64,000 bases of DNA from Candidatus Freyarchaeota archaeon. GTDB taxonomy: Archaea; Asgardarchaeota; Jordiarchaeia; Jordiarchaeales; Jordiarchaeaceae. The position numbers and the translations under genes were made by a program. Positions 17,399 through 26,455 of the stretch are shown here, one piece after another. A model generated the notes under the pieces. That model saw only the letters and a program-made list of their open reading frames with translations. It did not search any database and was not told the origin of the DNA. The first letter of the stretch is position 1, and each line of letters begins with the position of its first letter. The stretch covers positions 386,509 to 450,508 of the forward strand of contig JAUQZE010000027.1 of assembly GCA_030587365.1 (NCBI GenBank), read 5' to 3'.

Positions 17399-17608
17399 TT
17401 ATCCTTCCTTTCTCAGTTTTTTGAGGGGGTTTCTCTGTTTTGGTTGTGGGGTTTCTTTCTTTTTGGTTTGTGGCTGGGTTTGTGGTGCTGGTTTATTCTT
17501 TGGTTTGATGCTTTCTTGCCCGCTTGTTTGTTTTGCTCTTTTTTCTAGGGGACGGTGTTTCCTCTCATTTATAAATTTTCCACTTAAATCATCCGCCTCT
17601 TGTCGCAA
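17399..17608 (-). CDS. Lys/Pro/Gln-rich short frame, doubtful
   Basis: 69 residues of low-complexity basic sequence (KPKNKPAPQTQPQTKKKE...) ending four bases before the polyferredoxin start. A TTTATAAAT promoter-like box at about 17567-17575 lies inside the frame, so the start would have to be TTG upstream of its own promoter. It may instead be the 5' leader region of the polyferredoxin gene. Confidence 0.3.
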   Translation of the reverse strand: MRQEADDLSGKFINERKHRPLEKRAKQTSGQESIKPKNKPAPQTQPQTKKKETPQPKQRNPLKKLRKEG

Positions 17609-17768
17609 AAGTTTCTAATAAATTCTTTCCCTCACTAAATGCATTTAGCAAGTAGGGGACTATGTGAGCCATAGTTTTAAGAGAAAAAAAGAAAAGCCGA
17701 TTCACCGATGGGATGTGTACAGCCATCTTATGATGAGGCTTCGGTACTGGTTTGTTACTAACTAAGAC

Positions 17769-18716
17769 TTACTCTTTTCTCCAGCAGAGCTTCGAGTAGA
17801 GGACTAATCCTATGATGAAAATCGCTAAGGATACTATTATTGTTAGGGCTAATTGAGTTACTTCAAGCGGGTTGTAACCAGCGGTGTTTATTCCTTCTAC
17901 AAGATAGACGATTGAAGAGCTGATTGAGGAGAGCGGAAAGATCCTTGAGAAACTTTGGAGTACCGAGGGGAGATAATTATAGGGAATAAATAAACCTGAT
18001 ATAAAGGCTCCTAATGTGGCTATTCCAACTCCCGTCATGATAGCCCCTTGTATATTCTTGATCAGGGTTCCTATGATAAGGCCGATTCCAGTCGATGCAA
18101 GGATTGCTAGTAGAAAAAGACCGACGATTTGCAGTACTACAAATGCGCTAACGGTAGACTGAGCCCCAATCGTAAAGCCAATCAGTATGACCGAAGCTAC
18201 ATTTATGACTGAGATTCCAGTCGATGAAAGGATTGCCAGCATAAAATAGTCGCTGAACTCCAGCGGAAATCCAACTGCAAGCATAAGAAGACGACTGATT
18301 TCCGGCGTTCCCAATCCAGCTACAGTAACGGAAAACCGAGCCCCAATTGCGAAGCCAATTAATAAGACCAAAACTGCGGCTAGGACTGAGAAAACTGAAA
18401 ACGCAGCGAGTCTACCAACAAAGTCCCTCCATGGGCTTACCGGCATCGACTTCAGTTTTGAGAGCATGCCTCTTTCCCTGTCTTCGGCTATATTCGCAGG
18501 AAGAGTAGCCATACCCGCGATCATAAATGTAAAAATTATATATGAGACAGTATACGAACCCCTTACACTCGGTAACGCATAGGCTGAACTAAACACAAAA
18601 ACGAAGCCACTCAACAGGAGCCATAAGATTGGCCATGCGACATTCCAGAATAGTACGATCTTCAACCTCAAGAGTTCCTTAAGAGTTCTACTATAAGTGG
18701 CTACTATCTGACCCAT
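17769..18716 (-). CDS. ABC-2 type transporter permease
   Basis: 315 residues with six hydrophobic helices in the usual ABC-2 order and the conserved cytoplasmic segment EDRERGMLSKLKSMPVSPWRDF after helix 2. It pairs with the ATPase 11 bp upstream to form an exporter of unknown substrate (drug, lipid or polysaccharide). There is an internal duplication-like echo: two segments with LAILASTGI/LAILSSTGI motifs lie between residues 160 and 220. Confidence 0.9.
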   Translation of the reverse strand: MGQIVATYSRTLKELLRLKIVLFWNVAWPILWLLLSGFVFVFSSAYALPSVRGSYTVSYIIFTFMIAGMATLPANIAEDRERGMLSKLKSMPVSPWRDFVGRLAAFSVFSVLAAVLVLLIGFAIGARFSVTVAGLGTPEISRLLMLAVGFPLEFSDYFMLAILSSTGISVINVASVILIGFTIGAQSTVSAFVVLQIVGLFLLAILASTGIGLIIGTLIKNIQGAIMTGVGIATLGAFISGLFIPYNYLPSVLQSFSRIFPLSSISSSIVYLVEGINTAGYNPLEVTQLALTIIVSLAIFIIGLVLYSKLCWRKE

Positions 18717-18727
18717 AGAAATTCACC

Positions 18728-19660
18728 TCACTGTAATGACTTCTGGGTTAACTTGAAGAAGACATCCTCAAGCGTCGGTTTCACGGTTTCAATCCTAATT
18801 ACTTTACATCCAATCTCGTCAAGCTTTCTTACAATGTTAGGAGTTTCCTCCTCCGTATTCTCAGCGTAGACCCTGTACCCCACATCGGTTTCCAGCAGCT
18901 TCTTTCCTTTGCTAAAGCCGCTCAGTACATCCGAGACTTTCTTGTTCTTTGTCGCAGTTTCTATGTTTATCACGTTGACAAGGCCGCTCGATTTCTTGAG
19001 TTTCTCAGGTTCATCTTCAGCTATGATCTTGCCCTTGTCCATAAGGCCAACCCTTGAGGCTACCTCAGCATCCGAACCAATATGGGTGGTTAACAGGATG
19101 GTAATTCCTTCTCCACTGAGATCACTAAGCACACCAAGAAATTCTCTTCTGGCTGACGGATCCAAACCGGTAGTCGGCTCATCCAGAATGGATAACCTTA
19201 TGGAGGGGAATAGCGCAGTCGCCACTTCCAATCTCTTTCTCATACCACCTGAATACTTAGAAACTCTCTTATCCGCATCCTCGGAAAGCCCAAACTTGTC
19301 TAACAGTCCATCAACAAGTTTCTTCGCCTCATTTTTTGGGTATCCGAGAAGCCCTGCAAAGTACATCAGGTTCTCTCTGCCACTAAGCACTGTAGACGAG
19401 AAACTCTCTTGAGGAATGTATGCCATAAGTTCCTTTGCTTCTTCAGGTGTTTTACCGAAAATCTCTACTTTCCCGCTAGTTGGCGTTCTCACCGAGGCTA
19501 TGATGGAGGTGAGCGTCGTCTTCCCTGAGCCGTTGGGTCCCATGAGTGCATAGAATTCGCCTTCTTTTATCCTTAGATCTACCCCTCTGAGAACCTCAAC
19601 CTCTCCGTACTTCTTTGTCAGACGCTGAACAATGACAGAATCCGTTTTCTTCCCTTTCAT
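18728..19660 (-). CDS. ABC transporter ATP-binding protein (ABC-2 exporter)
   Basis: 310 residues. Walker A GPNGSGKTT (about 41-49), Q-loop YIPQES, signature YSGGMRKRLEV, Walker B LSILDEPTTGLD and H-loop TTHIGSD are all intact, and a regulatory C-terminal domain follows (DRRI/CcmA-like: VGYRVYAENTEEETPNIVRKL). It energises the adjacent permease. The operon has its own promoter region upstream (TATATATAA at about 19721-19730). Confidence 0.92.
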   Translation of the reverse strand: MKGKKTDSVIVQRLTKKYGEVEVLRGVDLRIKEGEFYALMGPNGSGKTTLTSIIASVRTPTSGKVEIFGKTPEEAKELMAYIPQESFSSTVLSGRENLMYFAGLLGYPKNEAKKLVDGLLDKFGLSEDADKRVSKYSGGMRKRLEVATALFPSIRLSILDEPTTGLDPSARREFLGVLSDLSGEGITILLTTHIGSDAEVASRVGLMDKGKIIAEDEPEKLKKSSGLVNVINIETATKNKKVSDVLSGFSKGKKLLETDVGYRVYAENTEEETPNIVRKLDEIGCKVIRIETVKPTLEDVFFKLTQKSLQ

Positions 19661-20346
19661 GATTTAGATTCCACCCACCCTTCCTTTGTTTGGTGGAGAT
19701 AATTTTACTTTCACGGAGGTTATATATAAATTTTAATTTTTGACTGCTCTGTTTCTATTCTACCTCCTCAACATCCCGTTTCAGTTTCTTCCAACTATAT
19801 TTTTAAATCGAGCCAAAATTATTGTTGACCTTTTTTTGAATTTTTACCTTATTAAGTTTATTGATTAGTGCTTCTTTTCCCTCCTCGGTTTCCCAGAGTA
19901 CCTTTTTTATGGGTTCGAATACTCTGTCCTGAAGAGTGAATGGGGAATTAAGGTATCTTCTGCCAGAATTTTTGAAAAAAAGGTACTTAGTCCTATAAGA
20001 GTCTTGTCTTGAAGACCTTTTTCATAATATTCAAGTACAAATGAGCTAAATCACTTAATCCTATTTCGTTCGATATTTTCGTGGTTTTTATGCCCTAAAT
20101 GAGAGGTAGAACCCCGATTCCCACACACGGCTAGTTTCATCCCCTCCTCATTTAACGAACCCTTTAAAATGTATCCTATCTTCATGTAACCCTAAAGAAT
20201 TTAAGACAAAAAATCTTTTAAGTACCTTATATAAGTGAAATTAGAAATAATAGTTCGGATGATCTAATTTGGAATAGTATAAGAACCTGGTTCGGATAAA
20301 TTTATACACCATTGGTCACAATTAATTGGTTTGGGGCGTATTGTAA
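19661..20346. other. Intergenic region with decayed gene
   Basis: About 690 bp between divergent genes. Apart from the minus-strand gene remnant at 19803-20060 it is AT-rich. A TATA-like AAATTTATAC at about 20297-20306 probably drives the HEAT-repeat gene. Confidence 0.4.
19803..20060 (-). pseudogene. Frameshifted remnant of an unknown gene
   Basis: Two overlapping minus-strand frames read as natural protein. The upstream one gives FVLEYYEKGLQDKTLIGL and then FFSKILAEDTL. The downstream one gives RRYLNSPFTLQDRVFEP and then KKVLWETEEGKEALINKL before a stop at 19803. The joint lies near 19960-19990. There is no start codon. It looks like the C-terminal end of a decayed gene. The family is not recognised. 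Confidence 0.4.
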
Positions 20347-21240
20347 ATGGGAAGACTTGAGCCGAATGCGGGAAAGATATTAAAAATGATGGAAAAGAAA
20401 GATGTTGAGGGGCTAGTAGATGCCTTAATACAGGTTTCCAAGCCTGATTACACGAGACTGTTTGGCAGAAAAATGGCAGAGTGTATCACGGAGGAGCTTA
20501 TTAGGATAGGGAAACCAGCAGTTAGCCCACTGATTAGTGCTCTGTATTCTTCACACTTTGATGCTCGAGAGTATGTTGCAGAGGCTCTGGGAAAGATAGG
20601 AGAACCCGCGGTGAACCCTCTTCTCTGGGAGCTAAGGAGTAGAAATAAATATGTTCGGGAGTATGCAGTAAAGATCCTTGGGCAGATATGTGATAAGAGG
20701 GTAGTGGAACCCCTGATACAAGCACTAAATGATAAAAGTAGCGGGGTTCGAGATAAAGCGGCTTGGGCTCTTGGAGAGTTAGGGAATAAGAAGGCAGTGA
20801 AACCCTTAATACAAGTGCTAAACGCTTATCCCGATATGCGAGGTGTAACGATTGAGGCTCTGGGAAAGATAGGGGACGCTAGGGCGGTGAAACCACTAAT
20901 AAGTGCACTAGATGATGAATACCCACCGGTTCGAAGGTGTGCAGCCTGGGCACTTGGAAGGATAGGAGATGAGAAGGCGGTAGAACCACTCTTTCGAGTT
21001 ATAAGCGATGGCAAGGTTTATCTAGCATGCCCTAAATCCATGGGAGAAGAATTCGTTAGACGCCAACGAGTGCTAGACGAACAGGTGGATACCGTATTGG
21101 CCGCAGCAGAAGCTCTGGGTACGATGGGTAAACTCACAATAAAACCCCTCATAAAAGCACTAGGGAAGGATGATCCATCTTCTCGGGACACTGCTGAGTG
21201 GACCCTAGAGCAGGTCAAGGAGAGAACGCGTGGAAAATGA
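20347..21240 (+). CDS. HEAT/PBS-lyase repeat protein
   Basis: 297 residues built of about seven HEAT repeats of 31 residues, with the consensus VRxxAAWALGxIGDxxAVxPLIxAL, for example at about residues 70-225. It lacks any catalytic motif. Such proteins act as scaffolds. It is monocistronic and bordered by decayed DNA. It is distinct from the short HEAT protein at 11483. Confidence 0.85.
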   Translation: MGRLEPNAGKILKMMEKKDVEGLVDALIQVSKPDYTRLFGRKMAECITEELIRIGKPAVSPLISALYSSHFDAREYVAEALGKIGEPAVNPLLWELRSRNKYVREYAVKILGQICDKRVVEPLIQALNDKSSGVRDKAAWALGELGNKKAVKPLIQVLNAYPDMRGVTIEALGKIGDARAVKPLISALDDEYPPVRRCAAWALGRIGDEKAVEPLFRVISDGKVYLACPKSMGEEFVRRQRVLDEQVDTVLAAAEALGTMGKLTIKPLIKALGKDDPSSRDTAEWTLEQVKERTRGK

Positions 21241-21669
21241 TAAGAGGCCAAAAGTATATAACATGGACTTAGCTCACTCCGCTCGCTTAAATACTTTACA
21301 CTTCGAAGCTTGGGAACCTTAGGCGATATTGGCTTGGAGGTAAAGTATGCTAGAACATATAAGTTATGAGGTAAAGGACTGGGTGTTCTAGATAAATTCC
21401 AGATGGTATTTCACGCTTCTTCTTGGCTACGAGTGACTTGGACATTAATCCAACCTTTCACTAGTTATACTTATGGTTTTTAGGCTATTTGTTACTTTCT
21501 TACCAATTCTATTCTGGTTTCGACACACGGGTAAAGGCTGGTAAGAAATCGAATTGTTGCGAAAACGAAGGAATCTAATTACTCGTTCCTATAAAAATTA
21601 GTTTGGTTCATAAATTGATTGAGGGGAGAGGACGAACTTACCTCTTTCATCGATATTTAAACCAGTAGC
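21241..21669. other. Intergenic region with repeat element
   Basis: About 430 bp with no credible gene. It contains the first copy of a direct repeat (about 21461-21502), which opens a 10-bp perfect inverted repeat. Confidence 0.4.
21461..21548. repeat. Direct-repeat element copy A with 10-bp stem
   Basis: AGTTATACTTATGGTTTT then GGCTATTTGTTACTTTCTTAC closely matches the segment at about 22363-22405. Within copy A, TTTCTTACCA (21496-21505) pairs perfectly with TGGTAAGAAA (21539-21548) across a 33-nt loop. The two copies flank the HEPN/nucleotidyltransferase pair. Confidence 0.5.
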
Positions 21670-22078
21670 TTATAATTTTTCAAAAACATCAGATAATAAG
21701 TTAATATCTTCGTCTAATCGTTCCTTTGTGATAGTATAAGGTGGTATGGGTTTTAGATACCTAACTATTCTGCTGTCGTTATAGAGCTGATTATAGTCCC
21801 CCCAACAGGAAGGGATGTGTCGCGAAACCATTTTTAAGACAGGTAATATGATCGTCAGGATGTGCTTCTTGGGCATCTAACTTTCGTGCAAAATATGCGT
21901 GTACATAATGGTAAGCAGTATAGAACACAACTACTATACCCCAGTCTGGGTAGGTTTCAGCATGAGGCTTATTTACAAATATTTCATTTAAAAAGTTTTT
22001 ATTATATTCAGCTTTTCCTAGGTGCTGCTTCTCTGAAGGCATAAGAATAACGTTCCTACTTATTGTATATTCTCTCAC
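21670..22078 (-). pseudogene. HEPN-domain toxin-like gene, frameshifted
   Basis: Two minus-strand frames join into one HEPN-type protein of about 136 residues. The first half (HLGKAEYNKNFLNEI, then WGIVVVFYTAYHYVHAYFA, then HPDDHITCLK) shifts by one base at a run of five T (21831-21835 on the plus strand). The second half reads MVSRHIPSCWGDYNQLYNDSRIVRY. The Y-N-x-S-R-x-x-RY motif is typical of the end of HEPN domains. Such proteins are RNase-like toxins or partners of MNT nucleotidyltransferases. The shift would inactivate it unless it is a sequence error. It overlaps its upstream partner by 23 nt. Confidence 0.6.
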
Positions 22079-22343
22079 TTCCTGATGGTAGATTTTGATA
22101 AAGTTCGGGGTATTTCGGAATTACTAGGAAATCAAAGCGAAGATCAGGGAACGTTTCCAAGAGCTTACCTTCAGCTTCAAACACTTTCCGCTCAGTGCTG
22201 CGTTCATTGTTACTTATAACCGTCCAGATATCTAGAATCTCATTATGAGTTGTAACGTAAACTTCCTCCACCTCTGGTATATTTGAAACCAGTTCCGTGA
22301 AAAAGTTTAAAGCAATGCTTCTCGGTTCAAATAACTTGGTCAT
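22056..22343 (-). CDS. Small nucleotidyltransferase-like antitoxin partner (MNT-like)
   Basis: 95 residues: VEEVYVTTHNEILDIWTVI, then EAEGKLLETFPDLRFDFLVIP. The strand-Asp-strand pattern resembles the degenerate MNT/nucleotidyltransferase proteins that accompany HEPN toxins. The canonical GSxxxG-DxD is not present. It lies directly upstream of, and overlaps, the broken HEPN gene on the same strand. It is probably the antitoxin half of the pair. Confidence 0.55.
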   Translation of the reverse strand: MTKLFEPRSIALNFFTELVSNIPEVEEVYVTTHNEILDIWTVISNNERSTERKVFEAEGKLLETFPDLRFDFLVIPKYPELYQNLPSGSERIYNK

Positions 22344-22362
22344 TAATTCAACCTCTCACTTT

Positions 22363-22425
22363 TTTAGTTATACTCATGGTTTTCGGCTATTTATCGCTTT
22401 CTTACAAAGATTTTAGCAAGAAAGC
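22363..22425. repeat. Direct-repeat element copy B with 8-bp stem
   Basis: AGTTATACTCATGGTTTT then CGGCTATTTATCGCTTTCTTAC matches copy A at 21461. GCTTTCTT (22396-22403) pairs with AAGAAAGC (22418-22425). It runs directly into the solo transposon-end-like element. Confidence 0.5.
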
Positions 22426-22478
22426 CCAACTCTTCAAGGATAGGGATGAATTACACGGAGTTTAATTACTAAAAAATA
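22411..22478 (+). mobile_element. Solo transposon-end-like element related to the TnpB locus
   Basis: This closely matches the 70 bp upstream of the tnpB gene at 62487-62556. Shared blocks in the same order are TTAGCAAGAAAGCCC, TTCA(A)GG, GGGATGAATT, GGAGTTTAA and TAC-AAAAAA. The CCC/GGG hairpin is kept with different loop bases. No transposase gene follows, so it is a solo end or a non-autonomous copy. Confidence 0.55.
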
Positions 22479-22617
22479 GAAACGAAAACCACCACCCTAA
22501 GCAGAAACCTAATACGAAACCCTAAGATGCTATAATGAGGCAATAAGAATAAAAGAATAAACTAAGCCTAAATACCCATTCTGATAATAGGCCGCCTCAA
22601 CCCCAACATGAAATCTT

Positions 22618-24984
22618 CTACATGGTTTTTTCCAAAAGTTCTGAACCGATGGTGGGTAAATTGCGTAGCTCTTCTGTGAACTCTTTTATCATGTTGCCGA
22701 ACTTTTTGCCCTCCGACGCTGAGACGCTTTCCAGCCTTAGCCTCTTTGGATTGATTCCTATTGATTTAAGCATCTCCTTTAGAACCTCTACCCTGCGCTT
22801 TGTTTTCAGGAACCCGGTTCTGTAGTGGCAGTCTTGGGGGTAGCATCCCATTATGAGTACGCCGTCCGCCCCCTTCTCAAGGGCTTCAAGTACAAATTGT
22901 GGGTTCACTCTTCCGCTGCACATTACCCATATTGGTCTTATGTTGGTGGGGTATTTTACCTTGTTTAGTCCTGCGGTGTCTGCGGCTTCGTATGCGCAGT
23001 AATTGCAGAGAAACGCTATTATGAGTGGGTACTCCTTCTTCTCCTTAAGGGCGGTGTCTATCTGACTAATTATCTGGGCGTCTGTGGATATTGGAATCTG
23101 TAGCGCTCCTGATGGACAGGCTGCTGCACATGCACCGCAACCCTCGCAGCCAGCTGCGCTTATGTTTACCCCTTCTTTGCTGACGGAGATTATGCCTCTG
23201 TCGCAAGCGGTCTCACATATGCCGCATTTGTAGCATTCTTCGGGGTCTATGACTGGGACGTAGGGTTCGATTTCTACCTCGCCCTTTGAGAGCAAACCGG
23301 CAACCTTTGCCGCTGCGGCTCCGGCTTGTGAGACGCTGTCTTGTATGTCTTTGGGGCTTTGGGCGCATCCTGCGACATAAATTCCCGGTGTCTGGGTTTC
23401 AACGGGTCTTAGTTTGGGGTGGCGTTCAAGAATGAAACCGTCGCTGCTTAGGGGGATTCCAATATTTGAGAGGAGCTTCTCTTGTTCTTTGGGGGGGGAT
23501 AAGCCTATGGAGAGAACTACGAGGTCTGCTTCAACCTCTACTGGGTGTCCCATTAGGGTGTCTTCTGCTCTTACTATGAGGTTCTTGGTTTTGGGGTTTT
23601 CGATTATCTTGCTGACTCTTCCTCTAATGAATCGGATTCTGTACTCACTTAGGGCGTCTTGGTAAGCTTCCTCGAATCCCTTACCGAAAGTTCTCATATC
23701 CTGATAAAAGACGTAGACCTCTGATTCTTGTAAGTGGTCTTTTACTTCTTTGGCTTCTTTCACGGCGTAGGTGCAGCAAACCCGGGAGCAGTACGGTTTA
23801 CCGATGCTTTCATCTCTGGAACCAACACACTGGACAAAGACGACTTTTTTTGGTGGTATACCATCTGATGGTCTAACGATGTCTCCTAGTGTGGGTCCGG
23901 AGGGGCAGAACATTCTTTCCAGTTCTAGGCTTGTGATTACGTTATCGAATCTGCCGTAGCCGTAATTGTCCTTGATTGTGGGGTCGAAGGGGTCGAAGCC
24001 TGTGGCAATAATTATTGCGCCGAAGGTGTTCTCAATTATCTCTTCTTTCTGGTTCAGGTCTATTGCTTCCCGGTTGCAGACGGCTTCGCAGTTTCGGCAG
24101 CCCACGCAGTGTTCCGGGTCAATGGTGTAGATTGTGGGTGTGGCTTGGGGGAAGGGCATATAAACGGCTTTTCTCATTCCCAGTCCGCAGTCAAATTCGC
24201 TGGGAACCTCTATTGGGCAGTAGTCGGCGCAGATTCCGCAGCCCGTGCACTCCTCCTCCTTAACGAATCTGGGTTTTTTTCTTATCTGGACTTTGAAATT
24301 GCCTATCCAGCCGGATACACTCTCTACTTCTGCGTATGTGATTAGCTTAATATTGGGGTGTCTATTCGCTTCCACCATTAGGGGGGCTAGTATACATATG
24401 CTGCAGTCGTGGTAGGGGAAAACTTTGTCCAGCTGACCCATGTGGCCTCCTATGCTGGGATTCTTTTCCACTAGGTAAACCTCGTATCCCATGTCTGCCA
24501 GATTGAGAGAAGCTGTTATCCCGGCGACTCCTCCCCCTATCACGAGAACTTTCTTTTCTACGGGCACCGTGTGTTTGGGTTGTGGCTGCATGAGCCGGGC
24601 TCTTTCGATGGCCATTTTTATAAGGTCTTCCGCCTTATTGGTCGCCCTTGTGTTATTCCCCTTATGAACCCAGGAACACTGTTCCCTAATGTTGGCAATC
24701 ACTAATAGATACTTGTTTAGTCCAGCCTCCTCTAGGGTTTCGCGGAAGAGTTTTTCATGAAGTTTGGGCGTGCAGGAGGCAACAACAACCCTTTCCAATT
24801 TTTCCTCTTTTATCTTATCACCTATAATCTTGAGACCGGGATCGGAGCACATGTAAGTGTAATCTTCAACATAAACATTCGGTAACTTTTTTAATGATTC
24901 AACAAGATCGGGCATGTTAACTACGCCAGCAATGTTCGAACCGCAATGGCATATGAACACTCCGACCTTGAGGTTTTCAGACAT
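22618..24984 (-). CDS. hdrA: HdrA-like flavin disulfide/electron-bifurcating subunit fused to MvhD
   Basis: 788 residues. The HdrA body has an N-terminal VGVFICHCGSNIAG segment, an FAD-binding VLVIGGGVAGITAS (about 150-165), ferredoxin motifs CTGCGICADYCP and CVGCRNCEAVC, and then CVGSRD plus YCSRVCC (about 390-420). C-terminal ferredoxin motifs CYKCGICETAC and CEGCGACAAACP follow. The last 130 residues (IIAFLCNYCAYEAAD, GCYPQDCHYRTG) are an MvhD/FrhD-type [2Fe-2S] domain. Such fusions pass electrons between hydrogenase or formate dehydrogenase and the bifurcating flavin. The start is ATG 24984 (AGGTG upstream); 25041 would add an unconserved extension. No hdrB or hdrC lies nearby. Confidence 0.92.
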   Translation of the reverse strand: MSENLKVGVFICHCGSNIAGVVNMPDLVESLKKLPNVYVEDYTYMCSDPGLKIIGDKIKEEKLERVVVASCTPKLHEKLFRETLEEAGLNKYLLVIANIREQCSWVHKGNNTRATNKAEDLIKMAIERARLMQPQPKHTVPVEKKVLVIGGGVAGITASLNLADMGYEVYLVEKNPSIGGHMGQLDKVFPYHDCSICILAPLMVEANRHPNIKLITYAEVESVSGWIGNFKVQIRKKPRFVKEEECTGCGICADYCPIEVPSEFDCGLGMRKAVYMPFPQATPTIYTIDPEHCVGCRNCEAVCNREAIDLNQKEEIIENTFGAIIIATGFDPFDPTIKDNYGYGRFDNVITSLELERMFCPSGPTLGDIVRPSDGIPPKKVVFVQCVGSRDESIGKPYCSRVCCTYAVKEAKEVKDHLQESEVYVFYQDMRTFGKGFEEAYQDALSEYRIRFIRGRVSKIIENPKTKNLIVRAEDTLMGHPVEVEADLVVLSIGLSPPKEQEKLLSNIGIPLSSDGFILERHPKLRPVETQTPGIYVAGCAQSPKDIQDSVSQAGAAAAKVAGLLSKGEVEIEPYVPVIDPEECYKCGICETACDRGIISVSKEGVNISAAGCEGCGACAAACPSGALQIPISTDAQIISQIDTALKEKKEYPLIIAFLCNYCAYEAADTAGLNKVKYPTNIRPIWVMCSGRVNPQFVLEALEKGADGVLIMGCYPQDCHYRTGFLKTKRRVEVLKEMLKSIGINPKRLRLESVSASEGKKFGNMIKEFTEELRNLPTIGSELLEKTM

Positions 24985-25346
24985 TATTTTTTGCACCTTC
25001 TTAGAGACCAAGAGGCGGTGCCAGAAAAAATCGCAACCCAAACTCGTACTTCCAAGAAACGGTAATTAATCTCATTTATAAACTTTCCACCAAAATTATC
25101 CGCACATTCCAACTAACAAAAAGCGTTCTCAGAGCCAACCACCAAACTCCGCGCACATCCCCTGACTGTATTGAAAATGCTCGAACCCTACGTTTATTAT
25201 ATGGGGGCAGTTCGTGACCTTAATAATCACAAAAAGAGTATATCCTGCCCTATTAGATGGTTGACTGATGTATTTTTGCATTTAAACTAATTACATAAAT
25301 TTTTTAATCATTAAATTTTGGTGTCGTAATGAGTTGAGTTTTTGTC
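24985..25346. other. Intergenic region, nothing recognised
   Basis: About 360 bp between two leftward genes. AT-rich near both ends. No gene, repeat or clear RNA fold is seen apart from a TTTATAAA-like box near 25075-25082 that could be the hdrA promoter. Confidence 0.35.
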
Positions 25347-25778
25347 TTATCCTTTGATTTTTCTTAGGACGACGCAGTTTTCTATGCTTATCACGCCTTG
25401 TATCCCCCTCACTTTTTCTATGAATTCGTTCATTTCTGTGAGGCTGCTGACATGGACCTTCATGTTTATTCCGCATCCTCCAGTCATGAGGTTGGCTTCT
25501 TCTACCTCTTCTAGTTTGGTGATCTTGTCTACTATTTCATTCACCCTGTGTGATGCTGGATGCACGGTTATGAATGAGGTTATTCTGTTCTCATATATTT
25601 CGGGGTCCAGTACTATTGTAAACTTTTTAATTATTCTTTCATCGATTAATCTTTGAACTCTCTTTCTGACGGTTATCAAACTTACACCGAGTTCATCCGT
25701 AATCTCCTTGAACGATTTTCTACTATTTTCAGAAAGTATCTCAATCAGTTTCTGATCCATGTCATCAATTTTTTTCAT
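25347..25778 (-). CDS. Lrp/AsnC family regulator
   Basis: 143 residues. An N-terminal winged helix (MDQKLIEILSENSRKSFKEITDELGVSLITVRKRVQRL) is followed by a RAM ligand-binding domain (FITVHPASHRVNEIVDKITKLEEVEEANLMTGGCGINMKVHV). Lrp/AsnC proteins sense amino acids. The position between hdrA and the C1 genes suggests a metabolic target. It is paralogous to the next regulator, about 220 bp away. Confidence 0.9.
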   Translation of the reverse strand: MKKIDDMDQKLIEILSENSRKSFKEITDELGVSLITVRKRVQRLIDERIIKKFTIVLDPEIYENRITSFITVHPASHRVNEIVDKITKLEEVEEANLMTGGCGINMKVHVSSLTEMNEFIEKVRGIQGVISIENCVVLRKIKG

Positions 25779-25996
25779 CCTCTATACACTTCACCCTTTT
25801 ATTGAATGCGGAGCAATCCAAATGTATATACGTGGTTCTTACTTCTTATAGGATTCTCTTGACTATAAATGTATAGGTTAATCCTTGATGTGTTTTGAAA
25901 ATAGGTCAATTAAAAGGTTTTTTTTGAGAATTGTTCTATTATTAGGGGAATTTTAACTTTTCACGGATCCTTTGAATTTAACCCGAGCTGAAAATT

Positions 25997-26455
25997 CTAA
26001 ATAACGTTTCTTTTTAATTCTTTTAAAGCGATGCAGCTTTCTAAAGCTGTGATTGATGGTTCGCTCTGCATTTTTTCTAAAAATCTATTCAGACTCTGTA
26101 AATCCTTTACCACAACCTTCATGTTTACTCCACACTTCCCCGACATGGCGTATGCTTCCACCACCTCAGGAAGCGTCTTAACGATTTCCTCTACTTCTCT
26201 CTCCCTCTGATTCTGAGGGTAAGCAGTGACATAGGCAATTATAGACCTCCCGCTCTTCTCGGGGTTAAGAGCTAGTGTAAACCTCTCTATGATTTTTTCT
26301 TCAACCAGTTTCTTAACCCTCTTCCTCACTGTGGACTCCGTTACTCCGAGTTCGTCAGCGATTTCTCTGTATGGCGTTCGGGAGTCCTTAATTAGCTTGG
26401 TAACGATTTTTTTGTTAATCTCGTCCATTTCCAAGGTTAATTCCTCCTTACCCAA
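25997..26455 (-). CDS. Lrp/AsnC family regulator
   Basis: 152 residues. A winged helix (INKKIVTKLIKDSRTPYREIADELGVTESTVRKRVKKLVEEKIIERF) is followed by a RAM domain (IIAYVTAYPQNQREREVEEIVKTLPEVVEAYAMSGKCGVNMKVVV). It is clearly a paralogue of the regulator at 25347, suggesting local duplication. Each has its own promoter spacer. Confidence 0.9.
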   Translation of the reverse strand: MGKEELTLEMDEINKKIVTKLIKDSRTPYREIADELGVTESTVRKRVKKLVEEKIIERFTLALNPEKSGRSIIAYVTAYPQNQREREVEEIVKTLPEVVEAYAMSGKCGVNMKVVVKDLQSLNRFLEKMQSEPSITALESCIALKELKRNVI

